Both the position numbers and the translations under genes were made by a program. The notes below the pieces were generated by a model that searched no databases, was not told where the DNA came from, and saw only the letters and a list, made by a program, of their open reading frames with translations. From assembly GCF_011388195.1 (NCBI RefSeq), contig NZ_CP049990.1, positions 2,914,001 through 2,978,000 on the forward strand: a stretch of 64,000 nt of DNA. The letters are read 5' to 3'. This document shows positions 1 to 10,877 of the stretch, one piece after another. Numbering within the stretch: position 1 is the first letter of the stretch; the number at the start of each line of letters is the position of its first letter. Source of the DNA: Pusillimonas sp. DMV24BSW_D (lineage in GTDB: Bacteria; Pseudomonadota; Gammaproteobacteria; Burkholderiales; Burkholderiaceae_B).

Positions 1-584
1 CTGGACAGCTCCAATACCCATACTTCGGGCAACTCTTCAGCGTCCAGGGCAGCCGTTAAGGCAGCAAGAGCGGCAGGGCTGATATTACCGGCGGCTACCG
101 CCGACAGCCCGCACCCCTGCATCAAGTGGCGCGTCATCGCGGTAACCGTTGTTTTCCCGTTTGTCCCTGTGACGGCCAGTACCCGAGGTGTATAACCCTG
201 CTCACTCATATCACGCAAGGCGCGCGCAAACAGCTCAATTTCACTAATAACTTCAATGTCCTGCTGACGCACCTTGGCAAGAAACTCCGCCACGCCGGGT
301 GAACCCGGCTCCAAGCCAGGACTGATCACAACACTGGCAACCAAGTCCAGACTAGATTCACTTAAAGCATTCGCTCCAAAGCAAAACTCAATGTTTGATG
401 CATCCACTGCTTCCTTCAGCCGACTCCAGCCGGGTGGGTTGTCGCGCGTATCGACGACCCGCAACGGCACGCCCGCTCGCGCGCACCATAGCGCTGCGGC
501 CAAGCCTGTCTCACCCAATCCTAGAATCAGAACCGTGCGATCAGTTAAAAAAGAAGGGAAGCGATATTCCACCAAACTGCTCAC
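1..584 (-). CDS. murD: MurD, UDP-N-acetylmuramoyl-L-alanine--D-glutamate ligase (partial, N-terminal 194 codons)
   Basis: Cytoplasmic peptidoglycan precursor ligase that adds D-glutamate to UDP-MurNAc-L-Ala. Translation from the minus strand gives an N-terminal Rossmann-like segment ([16 protein letters not shown]) and the Mur ligase ATP loop GTNGKTT near residue 145. The gene runs off the left edge of the window, so the catalytic and C-terminal domains are not visible. A GTG start at 584 overlaps the mraY stop by 4 bases (GTGA), the same coupling used elsewhere in this cluster; a second in-frame GTG four codons later is possible. The position after mraY is the standard dcw order. Confidence 0.93.
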   Translation of the reverse strand, partial: MSSLVEYRFPSFLTDRTVLILGLGETGLAAALWCARAGVPLRVVDTRDNPPGWSRLKEAVDASNIEFCFGANALSESSLDLVASVVISPGLEPGSPGVAEFLAKVRQQDIEVISEIELFARALRDMSEQGYTPRVLAVTGTNGKTTVTAMTRHLMQGCGLSAVAAGNISPAALAALTAALDAEELPEVWVLELS

Positions 585-1753
585 CGTAGTTTCAAGGTTG
601 CCAATCCCACCAGCACTAACATCATGCTGATAATCCAAAAGCGCACGACCACTTGTGTTTCTTTCCAACCACCCACTTCAAAATGATGGTGCAAAGGCGC
701 CATACGAAATATTCGTCGTCCTTCGCCATAACGCCGCTTCGTGTACTTGAAGTACGCCACCTGCATCATGACCGACAAGGTTTCCACGACGAAAACGCCG
801 CCCATGATGAACAACACTATTTCCTGTCGCACAATCACGGCAATGGTTCCCAACGCACCACCCAAGGCCAAAGCCCCCACGTCACCCATAAAAACCTGGG
901 CGGGATAGGTGTTGAACCATAAAAAGGCCAACCCCGCACCCGCGATCGCGGCGCATAACACCATAAGCTCGGAGGCCCCGGGAATATAGGGAAACAAAAG
1001 ATATTTGGAGTAATCGACCCTGCCGACAACGTAGGCAAAAATCCCCAATGCGCTGCCCACCATGACGGTTGGCATAATGGCCAAACCATCGAGGCCGTCA
1101 GTCAGGTTAACGGCGTTACTGGAACCCACAATGACAAACCAGGTCAGTGCAACAAATCCAAATACCCCCAAGGGGTAACTGACACTCTTGAAAAACGGCA
1201 CAATCAAGTCGGCTCTTTCCGGCAAGGCCATCGTAAAACCGCTTGAAACCCAGTTGGTGAATAACGGCCATAGGTCGGCGTTAGCCGGCGCAGACACTGC
1301 AAATGCCAAATAAACCGCAGCCACAATACCAATTAACGCCTGCCAGAAAAATTTGTGACGCGATTTCATGCCTTCCGGATCACGATGCACGACTTTCCGA
1401 TAGTCATCGACCCAACCAATCCAGCCAAAACCAAAAGTAACCAACAGCACAACCCAAACGAAACGATTGGTCCAATCCGCCCATAACAATGTGCTGACGG
1501 CGATAGAGATAAGAATCAGCGCCCCACCCATTGTGGGCGTGCCTGTTTTTACCAGGTGAGTTTGAGGACCATAGCTACGGACGGCCTGACCGATTTTCAA
1601 TGCCGTTAATCTGCGAATAACCGCCGGCCCTGCGACCAGGCCAATCAGCAATGCCGTTGCGCATGCCAGTACGGCGCGCAACGTAATATATTCAAAAACA
1701 GCAAAAGCACGAATATGCTCTTCAGACAACCACCGCGCCAATTCAAGCAACAT
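581..1753 (-). CDS. mraY: MraY, phospho-N-acetylmuramoyl-pentapeptide transferase
   Basis: Integral membrane enzyme that moves phospho-MurNAc-pentapeptide from UDP to undecaprenyl phosphate, making lipid I. The 390-residue product has many membrane helices and family motifs: [31 protein letters not shown] and the histidine-rich loop PLHHHFE near the C terminus. An upstream in-frame ATG at 1768 has no ribosome-binding sequence, whereas the ATG at 1753 is preceded by a G run, so 1753 is chosen. The gene overlaps the 3' end of the murE-murF fusion by 11 bases and the start of murD by 4. Confidence 0.97.
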   Translation of the reverse strand: MLLELARWLSEEHIRAFAVFEYITLRAVLACATALLIGLVAGPAVIRRLTALKIGQAVRSYGPQTHLVKTGTPTMGGALILISIAVSTLLWADWTNRFVWVVLLVTFGFGWIGWVDDYRKVVHRDPEGMKSRHKFFWQALIGIVAAVYLAFAVSAPANADLWPLFTNWVSSGFTMALPERADLIVPFFKSVSYPLGVFGFVALTWFVIVGSSNAVNLTDGLDGLAIMPTVMVGSALGIFAYVVGRVDYSKYLLFPYIPGASELMVLCAAIAGAGLAFLWFNTYPAQVFMGDVGALALGGALGTIAVIVRQEIVLFIMGGVFVVETLSVMMQVAYFKYTKRRYGEGRRIFRMAPLHHHFEVGGWKETQVVVRFWIISMMLVLVGLATLKLR

Positions 1754-4538
1754 GGTGTGCCCCCCCATTCAATGATTGTTTTTGTTTCATGGCATGAACC
1801 ACGCGCTCCATCTTGCTGCTGCGGGAACCTTTTACTAAAACATGGGCCGGCATCAAAGTGCGTAACGCCGAGAGCAACGTATCGATATCAGCAAAAGAGT
1901 ACGCCCCATCCCCAAAAGCGACCGCGCAATCCTTAGCCGCAGCACCTAGCGTCAGCAAAACATCAATACCTTGTGCACGTGCATAACGCCCCACTTCCGC
2001 ATGCATTTGAGGCCCTTGCTCACCAACCTCGGCCATCGCGCCCAACACAAGCACTTTGCGCCCCGCCAACTCGGCCAGCACTTCAATTGCCGCTCGTACA
2101 GAATCGGGGTTCGCGTTATAAGTATCATCGATCAGTTGATAACCATCCTGTTGCGGGTAAAACTGCATACGGCCCGCAACGGGGTTAAACCGCTCCAGCC
2201 CCTCCACAATCGCGTCAAACGGCACTCCTGCAGCCACTGCGCACGCTGTCGCAGCCAGCGCGTTGCGCAAGTTATGTAACCCTGCCGCATTCAAGCACAC
2301 AAGCGACTCGCCAACAGAGGTTTTCAGCTCGAAAACTGTTTGACTTGGCTTTGCCTGAATATATTCAGCCCCTACATCCATGCCTTCTGCCAAGCCAAAT
2401 AAAACGCGTCGACGTCCTTCCGATAACTTTTCCCAAAGCTCCGTATACTCATCGTCTCCCGGAAATACCGCAACGCCCTCCGGCGACAGCATCTGCAGTA
2501 CTGATCCGTTCTCGCGGGCCACCGCTTCAACCGTATGCATGAATTCTTGGTGTTCTCGTTGCGCGTTGTTTACCAAACCAACGGTTGGCGAAGCCATACC
2601 GGCCAACAAGCGGATTTCCCCTGCATGGTTCATCCCCAACTCCAGCACGGCGATGCGATGCTGGTGGCGCAAACGCAAAAGCGTTAGCGGCACGCCCAAA
2701 TCGTTATTGAAATTGCCCTCGGTAGAGAGCATGTTGTCGCCCTGCCACGCCCGAAAGATAGAGGCAATCATCTCTTTAGTGGTAGTTTTGCCATTACTAC
2801 CGGTAACAGCTACGAGCGGTATGTCGAAACGCTTACGCCAGACACGTCCGAGCGTTTGCAAAGCTTTGCGCGTATCGCCCAAGGCAATTTGCGTTAGCGC
2901 AGATGGATCAGTGCGGCTTTCCACCAGGGCCGCACGCGCATTTGCCTCAAGTGCGGTGTCGAGATAGTGGTGCCCATCGAACCGATCGCCTTTCAACGCA
3001 ATAAATACTTGATCGCTTGCCAACGTACGGGTATCGGTGCTTAACACAGGTTCAGTCAACAATAAGAGTGCCGCTCGAGCCCACTCACGATCATCAAAAG
3101 GCAATCTTTCGCCATGAATCTCTTGATACGTTTCATGACCTTTTCCAGCAAGAAGCACCACGTCTTCCGCCGCAGCAGACCAAACTGTTTGCAGAATCGC
3201 TTCCGAGCGATCCACAACAATTTGATAATCCAGACCAGACAAGCCAACCACAATATCTTCAAGAATCGCTTGCGGGGACTCACCACGAGGATTATCGCTG
3301 GTCAATACCACCCTATCGGCCAAACGCCCGGCAATTTCTCCCATCATTGCACGCTTACCGCGGTCTCGATTACCGCCGCAACCAAACACACAATGCAAAC
3401 GACCACTGCGCGCCTCGGCCAAACCGCGAAGCGCTTCTAACGCGCGCTCCAACGCATCCGGCGTATGTGCGTAGTCCACAACAACCATCGGCTGCCTGAC
3501 AGACTCGACACTGCCGCCAGTAGGTTCAACGACGTCCATCCGCCCAGGTACAGAAGTCAGTTGCCCCAATGCACGCCCCACTTTTACAACCGACCAACCC
3601 AGAAAATGCAGCACCCCTGCGACCAACAACAAATTCGACACGGTATGCTGACCAACCAGGCGTGTCACAATTTGGGCCGCTCCATCGGGCAATACCAAAT
3701 TAAAAACCAACCCATGTGATCCGGCATGAATCTCGCCCGCACGTACCGCGGCCCCTTCATATAAAGCCGTGGAGTAACCAAGCACCTGAGTACCACGGTG
3801 GGCAGCAGCAGGCACCTTGCGGCCAACAATATCGTCGAAATTTGTTACGACCTGCCGGACAGACGGTCTATTGAACAGTGTTAGTTTTGCCGTTTCGTAT
3901 TGATCCAACGAGCCATGGTAATCAAGATGGTCGTGGCTAAGATTTGTGAACCCGGCGATCGTGATTTCCACGCCGTCGAGACGACCTTGATCAAGACCAA
4001 TCGACGACGCCTCAAGCGCTACCGCTCGCGCACCGGAGCGATAAATCGTCGCCAACGCCTGATGTACTGACAACACATCAGGCGTAGTTAACCGGCCTTC
4101 AAGTAACGTACCGTCCGGCAGGGCAACCCCAAGCGTTCCGATTGTCCCGCATGGCACCCCCGCACCGTTCAAGGCTTGAGCAATCCAATGCACAGTTGAC
4201 GTTTTACCGTTGGTGCCGGTAACTGCAATAACCGATATCATTGTTGAGACACACCCGTACCACTCGTGTGCAACCTGTCCCAATAACTGTCGCAGCGACT
4301 CAACTTCAAGCACTGGCACCGATATCGAAGCAGCGACAGCGATGTCCGACAAGGGCTCAGTTACAACAGCCGACGCCCCCTTAGCCACCGCTTGCGCGAT
4401 ATAGTCTCGACCATCACCCTCATAACCCGGGCAAGCAAAGAACACATCGCCCGAGTTTACCTGGCGTGAGTCAAGCCACAAGTCAGACTGAGGGTCGACG
4501 TGCTCTTTCAACCAATTCAAGACTTGATTTGCAGTCAT
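1743..4538 (-). CDS. murEF: Fused MurE-MurF peptidoglycan ligase
   Basis: One 931-residue reading frame contains both the ligase that adds diaminopimelate and the ligase that adds D-Ala-D-Ala to the UDP-MurNAc peptide. MurE occupies roughly residues 1-490, with ATP loop GTNGKTST at 108-115 and the diaminopimelate-recognition motif DNPR at 415-418. MurF occupies about 495-931, with a second ATP loop GSNGKTTT at 580-587. MurE-MurF fusions are known in Bordetella. The MurF part enters directly at [19 protein letters not shown], so the first 20-25 residues usual in stand-alone MurF are absent or replaced by the junction. The start overlaps the ftsI stop by 4 bases. Confidence 0.96.
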   Translation of the reverse strand: MTANQVLNWLKEHVDPQSDLWLDSRQVNSGDVFFACPGYEGDGRDYIAQAVAKGASAVVTEPLSDIAVAASISVPVLEVESLRQLLGQVAHEWYGCVSTMISVIAVTGTNGKTSTVHWIAQALNGAGVPCGTIGTLGVALPDGTLLEGRLTTPDVLSVHQALATIYRSGARAVALEASSIGLDQGRLDGVEITIAGFTNLSHDHLDYHGSLDQYETAKLTLFNRPSVRQVVTNFDDIVGRKVPAAAHRGTQVLGYSTALYEGAAVRAGEIHAGSHGLVFNLVLPDGAAQIVTRLVGQHTVSNLLLVAGVLHFLGWSVVKVGRALGQLTSVPGRMDVVEPTGGSVESVRQPMVVVDYAHTPDALERALEALRGLAEARSGRLHCVFGCGGNRDRGKRAMMGEIAGRLADRVVLTSDNPRGESPQAILEDIVVGLSGLDYQIVVDRSEAILQTVWSAAAEDVVLLAGKGHETYQEIHGERLPFDDREWARAALLLLTEPVLSTDTRTLASDQVFIALKGDRFDGHHYLDTALEANARAALVESRTDPSALTQIALGDTRKALQTLGRVWRKRFDIPLVAVTGSNGKTTTKEMIASIFRAWQGDNMLSTEGNFNNDLGVPLTLLRLRHQHRIAVLELGMNHAGEIRLLAGMASPTVGLVNNAQREHQEFMHTVEAVARENGSVLQMLSPEGVAVFPGDDEYTELWEKLSEGRRRVLFGLAEGMDVGAEYIQAKPSQTVFELKTSVGESLVCLNAAGLHNLRNALAATACAVAAGVPFDAIVEGLERFNPVAGRMQFYPQQDGYQLIDDTYNANPDSVRAAIEVLAELAGRKVLVLGAMAEVGEQGPQMHAEVGRYARAQGIDVLLTLGAAAKDCAVAFGDGAYSFADIDTLLSALRTLMPAHVLVKGSRSSKMERVVHAMKQKQSLNGGAHHVA

Positions 4539-6271
4539 CGCGGCACCCCGTCATCTGGCCCGGCCGCTAATACTGGCTCCAACGGCGCATCAGGCTGAAC
4601 CCCCAAACGACGCAAGCTACTGGCGACCACTTCAGAAAATACCGGTGCCGCCACGCGCCCACCGTAATACACGCCCCCATGAGGCTCATCGATTGAAATT
4701 GCAACGACGATCCTGGGATCTGAGACAGGAGCGAATCCGACAAAGGAGCTGCGATATTGTTTCGTGCTGTACTTCCCATTCACCAATTTTCGGGCTGTTC
4801 CACTTTTTCCCGCAACGCGATAGGCTTGAACCTGTGCCAGTTCAGTACCATGACGACCCGCCGCCTCATCAAGCATCGCACGCACTGTTGCAGCTATCTG
4901 AGGCGAAAAAACCTGCACACTTGTCGGCTTTCCCTGACGGCGCACCAGCGTCAGGGAAACCATATCACCATCACGCGCAAACGCAGTGTAAGCATGTGCG
5001 ACCTGAAGTAAGGAAGCCGACAAACCATAGCCATACGCCATGGTTGCACGCTCAATGGGGCGCCAACGCTCCCAAGGACGCAAACGCCCTTCCGCAACAC
5101 CAGGAAAATTGGCATTGGGTGCACGCCCAAAACCAAGCTCGGTAAACTTTGTCCACATTTCCTGCGACGTCAGGCGCTCGGAAATCATGGTCATGCCTAT
5201 ATTGCTTGAACGACGCAGAATTCCGCCGACATCGACAACGCCATTGCGCGACACGTCAGAAATCACAGCGCCCTGATAGCGGTATTTGCCGTTACCAGTG
5301 TCGAACTTAGTATCCGGCCGCACCCGACCGAGATCCAAAGCCAATGCCACTGTAAACGGCTTCATGATTGATCCGGGCTCGAAAGTATCGACCATCGCCC
5401 TGTTTCGCAGGGCTTTGCCTTGTCGATTAGCACTCTCGTTGGGATCGTAGGTGGGCAAATTGGCCAACGCCAGAATTTCCCCGGTTTTCACATCGATAAC
5501 GACGCCTGCAGCGGCCGCAGCCTTATTTTTGACCCGTGCACTCTCCAAGGCGGAGAACAAATCGTACTGCACACCGGCGTCAATCGACAGGTACAAATCT
5601 TTACCATGAACCGGTGGGATGGCCGCCTGTACATCCTCGACCACGCGACCTAAACGGTCTCGAATAACACGCCGGGTACCTGGCTCTCCCGACAGCAAAT
5701 GATCAAATGCCAGCTCAACACCCTCAATACCACGATCTTCAATATTGGTGAAACCGACTATATGGGCCGTCATCCCACCTTCTGGGTAGAAGCGACGCAC
5801 CTCTGCTTGCTGATGGATACCGGGTATCTTCAACTTGGCGATTTTCTGCGCCGTATCAACCGAAACCTGCCGCTTGATATAAACGAAATTGCGACTTAAG
5901 TTCGCGAGTCGGGCACGAATGTCCTCAAGCGGCATCTCGAGCAAACGTGCCAACTCACCCAACTGTTCAGGGGTTGCTTTTTGCGCATCCTCGGGCACCG
6001 TCCAGATAGCACGGGCCGGCACACTGGAAGCCAAAACCACTTGCCCGGTACGGTCAAATATTTTGCCCCTGGTTGCGGGCAGTACCAATGTTTTTTCGTA
6101 GCGCCGCTCCCCTTGCTGCTGCAGAAAATCGTTTGACAACCCCTGCAAGTACAACGCTTTTGCCACAATTGCCAGGAACCCCAGCAGCATCAACACCAAT
6201 ACAAGACGTGAACGCCATAACGGCATTTGAACGTTAAGTACGGGGCTATCATGAAAACGAAAACGCTTCAT
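4535..6271 (-). CDS. ftsI: FtsI (PBP3), septal peptidoglycan transpeptidase
   Basis: Divisome class B penicillin-binding protein that cross-links septal peptidoglycan in the periplasm. The 578-residue protein has a short cytoplasmic tail, one membrane anchor at about residues 21-43, a dimerisation or pedestal domain and a transpeptidase domain. Catalytic motifs are visible: SIMK at 301-304, SSN at 355-357 and KSGT at 489-492. It overlaps ftsL by 4 bases at its start and the murE-murF fusion by 4 bases at its end, so translation is probably coupled. Confidence 0.97.
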   Translation of the reverse strand: MKRFRFHDSPVLNVQMPLWRSRLVLVLMLLGFLAIVAKALYLQGLSNDFLQQQGERRYEKTLVLPATRGKIFDRTGQVVLASSVPARAIWTVPEDAQKATPEQLGELARLLEMPLEDIRARLANLSRNFVYIKRQVSVDTAQKIAKLKIPGIHQQAEVRRFYPEGGMTAHIVGFTNIEDRGIEGVELAFDHLLSGEPGTRRVIRDRLGRVVEDVQAAIPPVHGKDLYLSIDAGVQYDLFSALESARVKNKAAAAAGVVIDVKTGEILALANLPTYDPNESANRQGKALRNRAMVDTFEPGSIMKPFTVALALDLGRVRPDTKFDTGNGKYRYQGAVISDVSRNGVVDVGGILRRSSNIGMTMISERLTSQEMWTKFTELGFGRAPNANFPGVAEGRLRPWERWRPIERATMAYGYGLSASLLQVAHAYTAFARDGDMVSLTLVRRQGKPTSVQVFSPQIAATVRAMLDEAAGRHGTELAQVQAYRVAGKSGTARKLVNGKYSTKQYRSSFVGFAPVSDPRIVVAISIDEPHGGVYYGGRVAAPVFSEVVASSLRRLGVQPDAPLEPVLAAGPDDGVPR

Positions 6272-6576
6272 TGCTCGCCCCCTTGCATCACTGCCGCCGG
6301 ACCTGAAACGATTTGCCCATTTTTCATGTAAACGGTCTGAGCGGGCGTTGGCACCACCATTTTCAATTCTTGACGTGCAATCTGATCAACACGCGCATTA
6401 CGCGCCAACTCAGCCCGCTCAAGTTGCAATCGACGCCACTCGACGTCCAGTTCCTGAGTCTTGGCCGCCATGCGCTCTGAGGAAACAAATAACAAACGCG
6501 ACTGATAACGCGCCGTTACGAGCGAAAACGCCGACAGCATTAAAACGCACGCGAAAACCAGGCATAGACGGCTCAT
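6268..6576 (-). CDS. ftsL: FtsL, cell division protein
   Basis: Small bitopic divisome protein; with FtsB and FtsQ it activates septal synthesis. The 102 residues comprise a hydrophobic N-terminal segment (about 3-22) and a coiled-coil-like periplasmic part ([20 protein letters not shown]) followed by a short tail. Sequence conservation in this family is low, so size, topology and exact position between rsmH and ftsI carry most of the weight. It overlaps both neighbours by 4 bases. Confidence 0.93.
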   Translation of the reverse strand: MSRLCLVFACVLMLSAFSLVTARYQSRLLFVSSERMAAKTQELDVEWRRLQLERAELARNARVDQIARQELKMVVPTPAQTVYMKNGQIVSGPAAVMQGGEQ

Positions 6577-7652
6577 CGCTGCCTCCTGCCCGTTTTTGCG
6601 GGTTTACCGGAAGCCGCTCCTAACGGAAGCCCCCGCACGAAAGAGGCCACCCCCCCTGACGGTAACGGCGTCGAAGTGCGTTCCGCCGCACGCAACACCG
6701 CTGAACGGGCACGGGGGTTTGCCTCGACGTCTTCTTGCCCCGGCAATACCTTACCCAATGAGCGCAACAGTGGCTTGGGCATATCTTTCTCGGGGATGGG
6801 CAGCCGGGCCGTTGCTTCCGTCGGACGTGAAGCGGCCGCGATACACTGCTTCACCATCCGATCTTCCAGAGAATGAAAGCTGATCACGGCCAGGCGCCCT
6901 CCGGGATTCAACAACGTTAAAACTGCCTCGAGGGCGCGCGCGAGTTCCTCGAGCTCTTCATTGATGTAAATCCGTATAGCCTGAAAGGTGCGAGTGGCCG
7001 GATGTTGACCCTTTTCGCGCGTGCGGACGACACTGGCGACGAGCTCGGCGAGGTCGAGCGTTGTGCACAGCGGCCTGGATTCGCGGCGAGCAATAACCGC
7101 CTTTGCAATCTGGAGAGCAAACCGTTCTTCGCCATATTTCGCTATGACCTCCCTAATTTCATCAACACTGGCTTGCGCCAGCCATTGCGCAGCGGTTAAA
7201 CCCCTGCTGGTGTCCATGCGCATGTCAAGCGGACCATCGCGCATAAAAGAAAAACCTCGTTGAGCCTCATCGATTTGCGGAGATGACACCCCCAAATCGA
7301 GCATCACCCCATCGATATGCTCAACACCAAAATCAGCCAAGGCCTGCGTCATCCCGGCAAAGCCTTGGTGCACAACCTTGACGCGGGCATCTTGCGCTTG
7401 CAGCGCATACGCCGCGGAAATTGCCTGAGGATCCTTATCAAAAACCACTAAAGTGGCCTTCGGGCCTAATTTCGACAAGAGCAAGCGGCTATGTCCGCCA
7501 CGACCAAATGTGCCGTCTACAAACACCCCGTTCAAATTTGGCTTCGACGCCTCGGGAACAGATTTGCGACGAACCCTAACGCCAAAGGACGGATCAACGA
7601 GGGCATTAACCGTGGGTTCAAGAAGCACGGGCAGGTGGGCTTTTTCCATCAT
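6573..7652 (-). CDS. rsmH: RsmH, 16S rRNA m4C1402 methyltransferase
   Basis: SAM-dependent methyltransferase (formerly MraW) that N4-methylates C1402 of 16S rRNA. The SAM-binding motif [16 protein letters not shown] lies near residue 45; other family blocks are [27 protein letters not shown] and the C-terminal ISFHSLEDR. The frame opens upstream at 7742, but the conserved N terminus ([13 protein letters not shown]) begins at 7652, six bases after the mraZ stop, giving 359 residues. There is an insertion of about 15 residues before the SAM motif relative to E. coli. Confidence 0.96.
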   Translation of the reverse strand: MMEKAHLPVLLEPTVNALVDPSFGVRVRRKSVPEASKPNLNGVFVDGTFGRGGHSRLLLSKLGPKATLVVFDKDPQAISAAYALQAQDARVKVVHQGFAGMTQALADFGVEHIDGVMLDLGVSSPQIDEAQRGFSFMRDGPLDMRMDTSRGLTAAQWLAQASVDEIREVIAKYGEERFALQIAKAVIARRESRPLCTTLDLAELVASVVRTREKGQHPATRTFQAIRIYINEELEELARALEAVLTLLNPGGRLAVISFHSLEDRMVKQCIAAASRPTEATARLPIPEKDMPKPLLRSLGKVLPGQEDVEANPRARSAVLRAAERTSTPLPSGGVASFVRGLPLGAASGKPAKTGRRQR

Positions 7653-7657
7653 TGCAC

Positions 7658-8086
7658 TCAGAAAGAAAAATTCTCGAGTGCGTCCGACATGCCCTTGGAC
7701 AAGTCTTCCGCTTCCCGACGCGCCCACTCGGCGGCATCCCACAATTCGAAGTGACTCCCCATCCCCAACAGCATGACCTCCCGAGCCAGTCCGGCCGCCT
7801 GACGTAACTCAGGCGACACAAGAATACGTCCCGAACCGTCCATATCGACGTCGAGTGCATTACCCAGCAAGAGGCGCTGCAAAGGACGTGCAGACATGGG
7901 GAATCGTGCAATTTGCTCACGTCGATCTTCCCAGACGGAGCGGGGATAAACCAGCAAACAGCCGTCAGGATGCCGCGTAAGGGTCAAACGCCCCTGATCG
8001 GCCGATGTCAGCGCGTCACGATGCCGGGTGGGTATGGTGACCCTCCCTTTCGCATCGAGCGTGAGTGCGCTGCAACCTTGAAACAC
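7658..8086 (-). CDS. mraZ: MraZ, AbrB-fold transcriptional regulator of the dcw cluster
   Basis: DNA-binding protein with two SpoVT/AbrB-like repeats; in E. coli it represses its own dcw promoter. The 142-residue product starts [22 protein letters not shown] and repeats the pattern as [14 protein letters not shown] in the second half. The start is GTG at 8086, with a GGGG tract about 6 bases upstream acting as a plausible ribosome-binding site; that tract belongs to the last MraZ box, so repressor binding would also cover the start of the message. Confidence 0.95.
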   Translation of the reverse strand: MFQGCSALTLDAKGRVTIPTRHRDALTSADQGRLTLTRHPDGCLLVYPRSVWEDRREQIARFPMSARPLQRLLLGNALDVDMDGSGRILVSPELRQAAGLAREVMLLGMGSHFELWDAAEWARREAEDLSKGMSDALENFSF

Positions 8087-8093
8087 TTTTTAC

Positions 8094-8128
8094 CCCACTT
8101 TTTTGCACTTTTTCCTACTTTTCCCCAC
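8094..8128 (-). promoter_or_regulatory. Four tandem MraZ-binding boxes
   Basis: On the minus strand four GTGGG-type pentamers (GTGGG, GTAGG, GTGCA, GTGGG) occur at exactly 10-bp intervals, separated by A-rich 5-bp spacers. This matches the TGGGN-repeat arrangement known for MraZ operators. The first box overlaps the promoter -10 and the last lies just before the mraZ start. Confidence 0.88.
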
Positions 8129-8155
8129 TCTAAGGCATCAGTTAAACCGGGTCAA
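8127..8155 (-). promoter_or_regulatory. Promoter of the mraZ-dcw cluster
   Basis: The minus strand shows TTGACC (8155-8150), a 17-bp spacer, then TAGAGT (8132-8127). The -10 shares two bases with the first MraZ box, as expected for autorepression. Confidence 0.75.
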
Positions 8156-8401
8156 GCGCTAAATCGCATTTTTTTCAATGACAACAAGTACTTACAAACG
8201 AACCCACCAAACTTTTAAAAAAATTTATGTCAATAAATCAATACGTTGCAAAAACAACTGGAAGTGCTTTATTCAATAAGAGACCCACTCTGACAAGCCA
8301 TCGCGTTACAACAAAAAAATAGTGAGGCGTGCGTGAAGTTCCTTTCATCACGCGCAGGGAAAACCATCAAATCCGGGGGAATCACGAAAGGAGGCCGCAC
8401 G
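8156..8401. other. AT-rich intergenic gap between mraZ promoter and rnpB terminator
   Basis: No convincing gene, repeat or RNA is visible here. The sequence is AT-rich; the only long frame, which crosses the neighbouring terminator, has no recognisable protein features. Confidence 0.5.
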
Positions 8402-8433
8402 AAAAAAGCGCCGAAACAATGTTTGCCGGCGCT
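8402..8433 (-). terminator. Rho-independent terminator downstream of rnpB
   Basis: On the minus strand an AAGCGCCG arm and a CGGCGCTT arm flank a short loop, followed by a T run. It lies about 50 bases past the 3' end of RNase P RNA. Confidence 0.75.
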
Positions 8434-8482
8434 TAAAATAAGAGAAAGACACAAGAGGGCGTATGAACACGCGTAAAAAGGT

Positions 8483-8895
8483 GCGGAACAGATCTATAGG
8501 CCGGATTCTGTACATCGAGAATATCGATGGGCAATCATTCCTCTGGGTTGGCTATTACTAACCAACTCTAGCCACCTACCCGCATGCACGGACGGGCCGC
8601 CCGTATGGCCGCAAAGGCCATGCGCATGCCTATTTGGTGTTGCTCCGGATAGAGGTTACCGCGTTTCACCCTGCTACGTTGTACCTTGCAATACAAGGTA
8701 CGCCACACGGATTCACCGTGTCAGTGCGCGCCGAAACACGCCCACGTAACAGACTCGTCTCTGTGGCCCTGTTCCTCGGTTATTACAACCGCCTAAGCGG
8801 CCGTCGTTACCGGACGGCTGTTAGCCGCTACCCTGCCCTGTGGAGTCCGGACCTTCCTCGATAAAAAATTACCGCGACTACCCGATCTGCCCCGC
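8483..8895 (-). ncRNA. rnpB: RNase P RNA (class A)
   Basis: Catalytic RNA of RNase P, which matures tRNA 5' ends. The minus strand contains the conserved block GAGGAAGGTCCGGACTCC followed by ACAGGGCAGGG, typical of bacterial type A RNase P RNA. The ends were set from a 12-bp terminal P1 helix: the 5' arm at 8895-8884 pairs with the 3' arm at 8494-8483 with two G-U pairs. A T-run follows the 3' arm. The length of about 413 nt is somewhat longer than in E. coli. Confidence 0.93.
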
Positions 8896-9018
8896 ACCCC
8901 CATTGTAATACTGAATAAAGCCTCGCAACCTGCGACAATAGTGTTTATATCGTTAAAAACCTGCGCGCATTACAACAACGTGAACAATGCGGCGCCTGCA
9001 AACCGTATCACCCTACTC

Positions 9019-10866
9019 ATGACAGCAACACTCATTACACTCGCCAATCTGCAACTCGCTTATGGCCATCATGCACTACTTGACCATGCCGAACTCACCA
9101 TTCATCAAGGAGAGCGTATTGGTCTTATCGGCAGAAACGGCGCCGGTAAATCTTCTTTGCTGAAACTCCTCGACGGTCGCGCCCAGCCCGACGACGGCGA
9201 AATTCAGCGCCTCGGCGGGTTAAGAATTGCAACCGTTGAGCAAGAGCCCGAACTTGGCGAACATAAAACCGTATTAGATGAAATCTGTGGTGAATTTGAA
9301 CGAGACGAAGACTGGGCCCGTCCTGCTCGCGCCAAGGCGCTGATCAGCGAACTAGGCTTGCAAGAGTCAGCACTCATAGACGGCCTTTCGGGCGGGACCA
9401 GAAAGCGCATCGCGCTAGCCCGAGCCATGACACTTGAACCCGACTTGTTGCTTTTAGATGAGCCTACTAATCACTTGGACTTCGAAGGCATTACCTGGCT
9501 GGAGCAACGCTTGAAACGCGCTGCCTTCAGCATTGTGCTAATAACGCACGACCGTCGATTTCTTGACACCGTAACAACGCGCATTGTCGAGCTCGATCGA
9601 GGCAAACTCATCAGCTTTCCGGGCAATTTCACCCAATGGCAAGAACGTAAAGCAGAATGGCTTGAAGCCGAAATGCAACAGAATGCCAAGTTCGACAAGC
9701 TGTTGGCGCAGGAAGAGGTATGGATCAGAAAAGGCATTGAAGCCCGCCGTACACGCAACGAAGGACGCGTGCGACGACTCGAACAACTGCGACGGGAACG
9801 TGCGGCCCGTCGTGAACGCACTGGAAACGTTAACCTGGCCATTTCCGAAGGCCAGCGCTCCGGAAAAATTGTGGCCGAACTTGAACACGTTACTCACGGT
9901 TACCACGGGCGTACCTTAATCAACAACCTGTCCACAGTCATTTTGCGCAAGGACCGAATTGGCATCATTGGGCCAAATGGTGCGGGTAAAACAACTTTGC
10001 TGCGCATTCTTCTGGGTGAACTCAAACCTGATCAAGGCAGCGTGAAATCAGGCACAAACCTGAACATCGCTTACTTCGATCAAATGCGGGGACAACTCGA
10101 CGAAACCGCAACCGTGGCCGACACCATTAGTCCGGGAAGCGAATGGGTTGAAATTGGGGATCAACGCAAACACATCATGTCGTATCTGGAAGACTTCCTG
10201 TTTCCCCCGGCTCGCGCACGATCGCCGGTTAGCAGCCTTTCGGGCGGCGAGCGAGCACGGCTGGTGCTGGCGCGACTTTTCGCAACCCCGTCAAACGTCC
10301 TGGTTCTCGACGAACCCACCAACGACCTCGACATCGAAACGCTCGAACTGCTGGAAGAACTTCTGCAGGACTACCCCGGTACGGTGCTTCTGGTCAGCCA
10401 CGACCGTGTTTTTCTAAACAATGTCGTCACGCAAACAATCGTCAGTGAGCCGGACGGCCATTGGCAGGAATATGCCGGGGGATACGACGATTGGTTGGTG
10501 CAAAGCAACGTTAGCGCATCAAAGAACTCATCGCAGCCAGCCGTCAAGTCGCAAACGCAAACCGCTGACGACTCGAACCCGCATGGTCGCGAAGGCAAAC
10601 CGCCCGGGAAGAAACCAGCCGCAAATCGAGCCAGTCGATTCACTGCCTGGGAAGAACAAGAACTCGAAGGGATCCCAGAAAAAATCGCCAAACTTGAAGC
10701 ACGCCAAGCGGAACTGGGGAACACTTTAAGTGACCCCAAAACCTATGAGAGTACGCCGGACATTGCCATCGGCATCAATAACGAAATTACTGAAATCGAC
10801 GATCAGTTAAGCCGACTGTTCGAACGCTGGGAAGAGCTGGAATCGAAAAAAGCCGGCACGCAGTAG
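9019..10866 (+). CDS. uup: Uup-type ABC-F ATPase
   Basis: Cytoplasmic ABC-F protein with two fused nucleotide-binding domains, thought to act on ribosomes and linked to precise excision of transposons in E. coli. Walker A loops are GRNGAGKSS (about residues 38-46) and GPNGAGKTT; signature motifs are LSGGTRKR and LSGGERAR; DEPTNHLD and DEPTNDLD are the Walker B regions. The inter-domain linker FDKLLAQEEVWIRKGIEARR and a charged C-terminal coiled-coil domain identify Uup rather than EttA. The frame opens at a GTG at 8941, but similarity begins at ATG 9019, giving 615 residues. Confidence 0.93.
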   Translation: MTATLITLANLQLAYGHHALLDHAELTIHQGERIGLIGRNGAGKSSLLKLLDGRAQPDDGEIQRLGGLRIATVEQEPELGEHKTVLDEICGEFERDEDWARPARAKALISELGLQESALIDGLSGGTRKRIALARAMTLEPDLLLLDEPTNHLDFEGITWLEQRLKRAAFSIVLITHDRRFLDTVTTRIVELDRGKLISFPGNFTQWQERKAEWLEAEMQQNAKFDKLLAQEEVWIRKGIEARRTRNEGRVRRLEQLRRERAARRERTGNVNLAISEGQRSGKIVAELEHVTHGYHGRTLINNLSTVILRKDRIGIIGPNGAGKTTLLRILLGELKPDQGSVKSGTNLNIAYFDQMRGQLDETATVADTISPGSEWVEIGDQRKHIMSYLEDFLFPPARARSPVSSLSGGERARLVLARLFATPSNVLVLDEPTNDLDIETLELLEELLQDYPGTVLLVSHDRVFLNNVVTQTIVSEPDGHWQEYAGGYDDWLVQSNVSASKNSSQPAVKSQTQTADDSNPHGREGKPPGKKPAANRASRFTAWEEQELEGIPEKIAKLEARQAELGNTLSDPKTYESTPDIAIGINNEITEIDDQLSRLFERWEELESKKAGTQ

Positions 10867-10877
10867 CCAACGCCGAA

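Noticed and set aside
8634-8864. A 76-codon frame overlapping RNase P RNA
   Set aside because: It is fully contained in the conserved rnpB sequence on the opposite strand.
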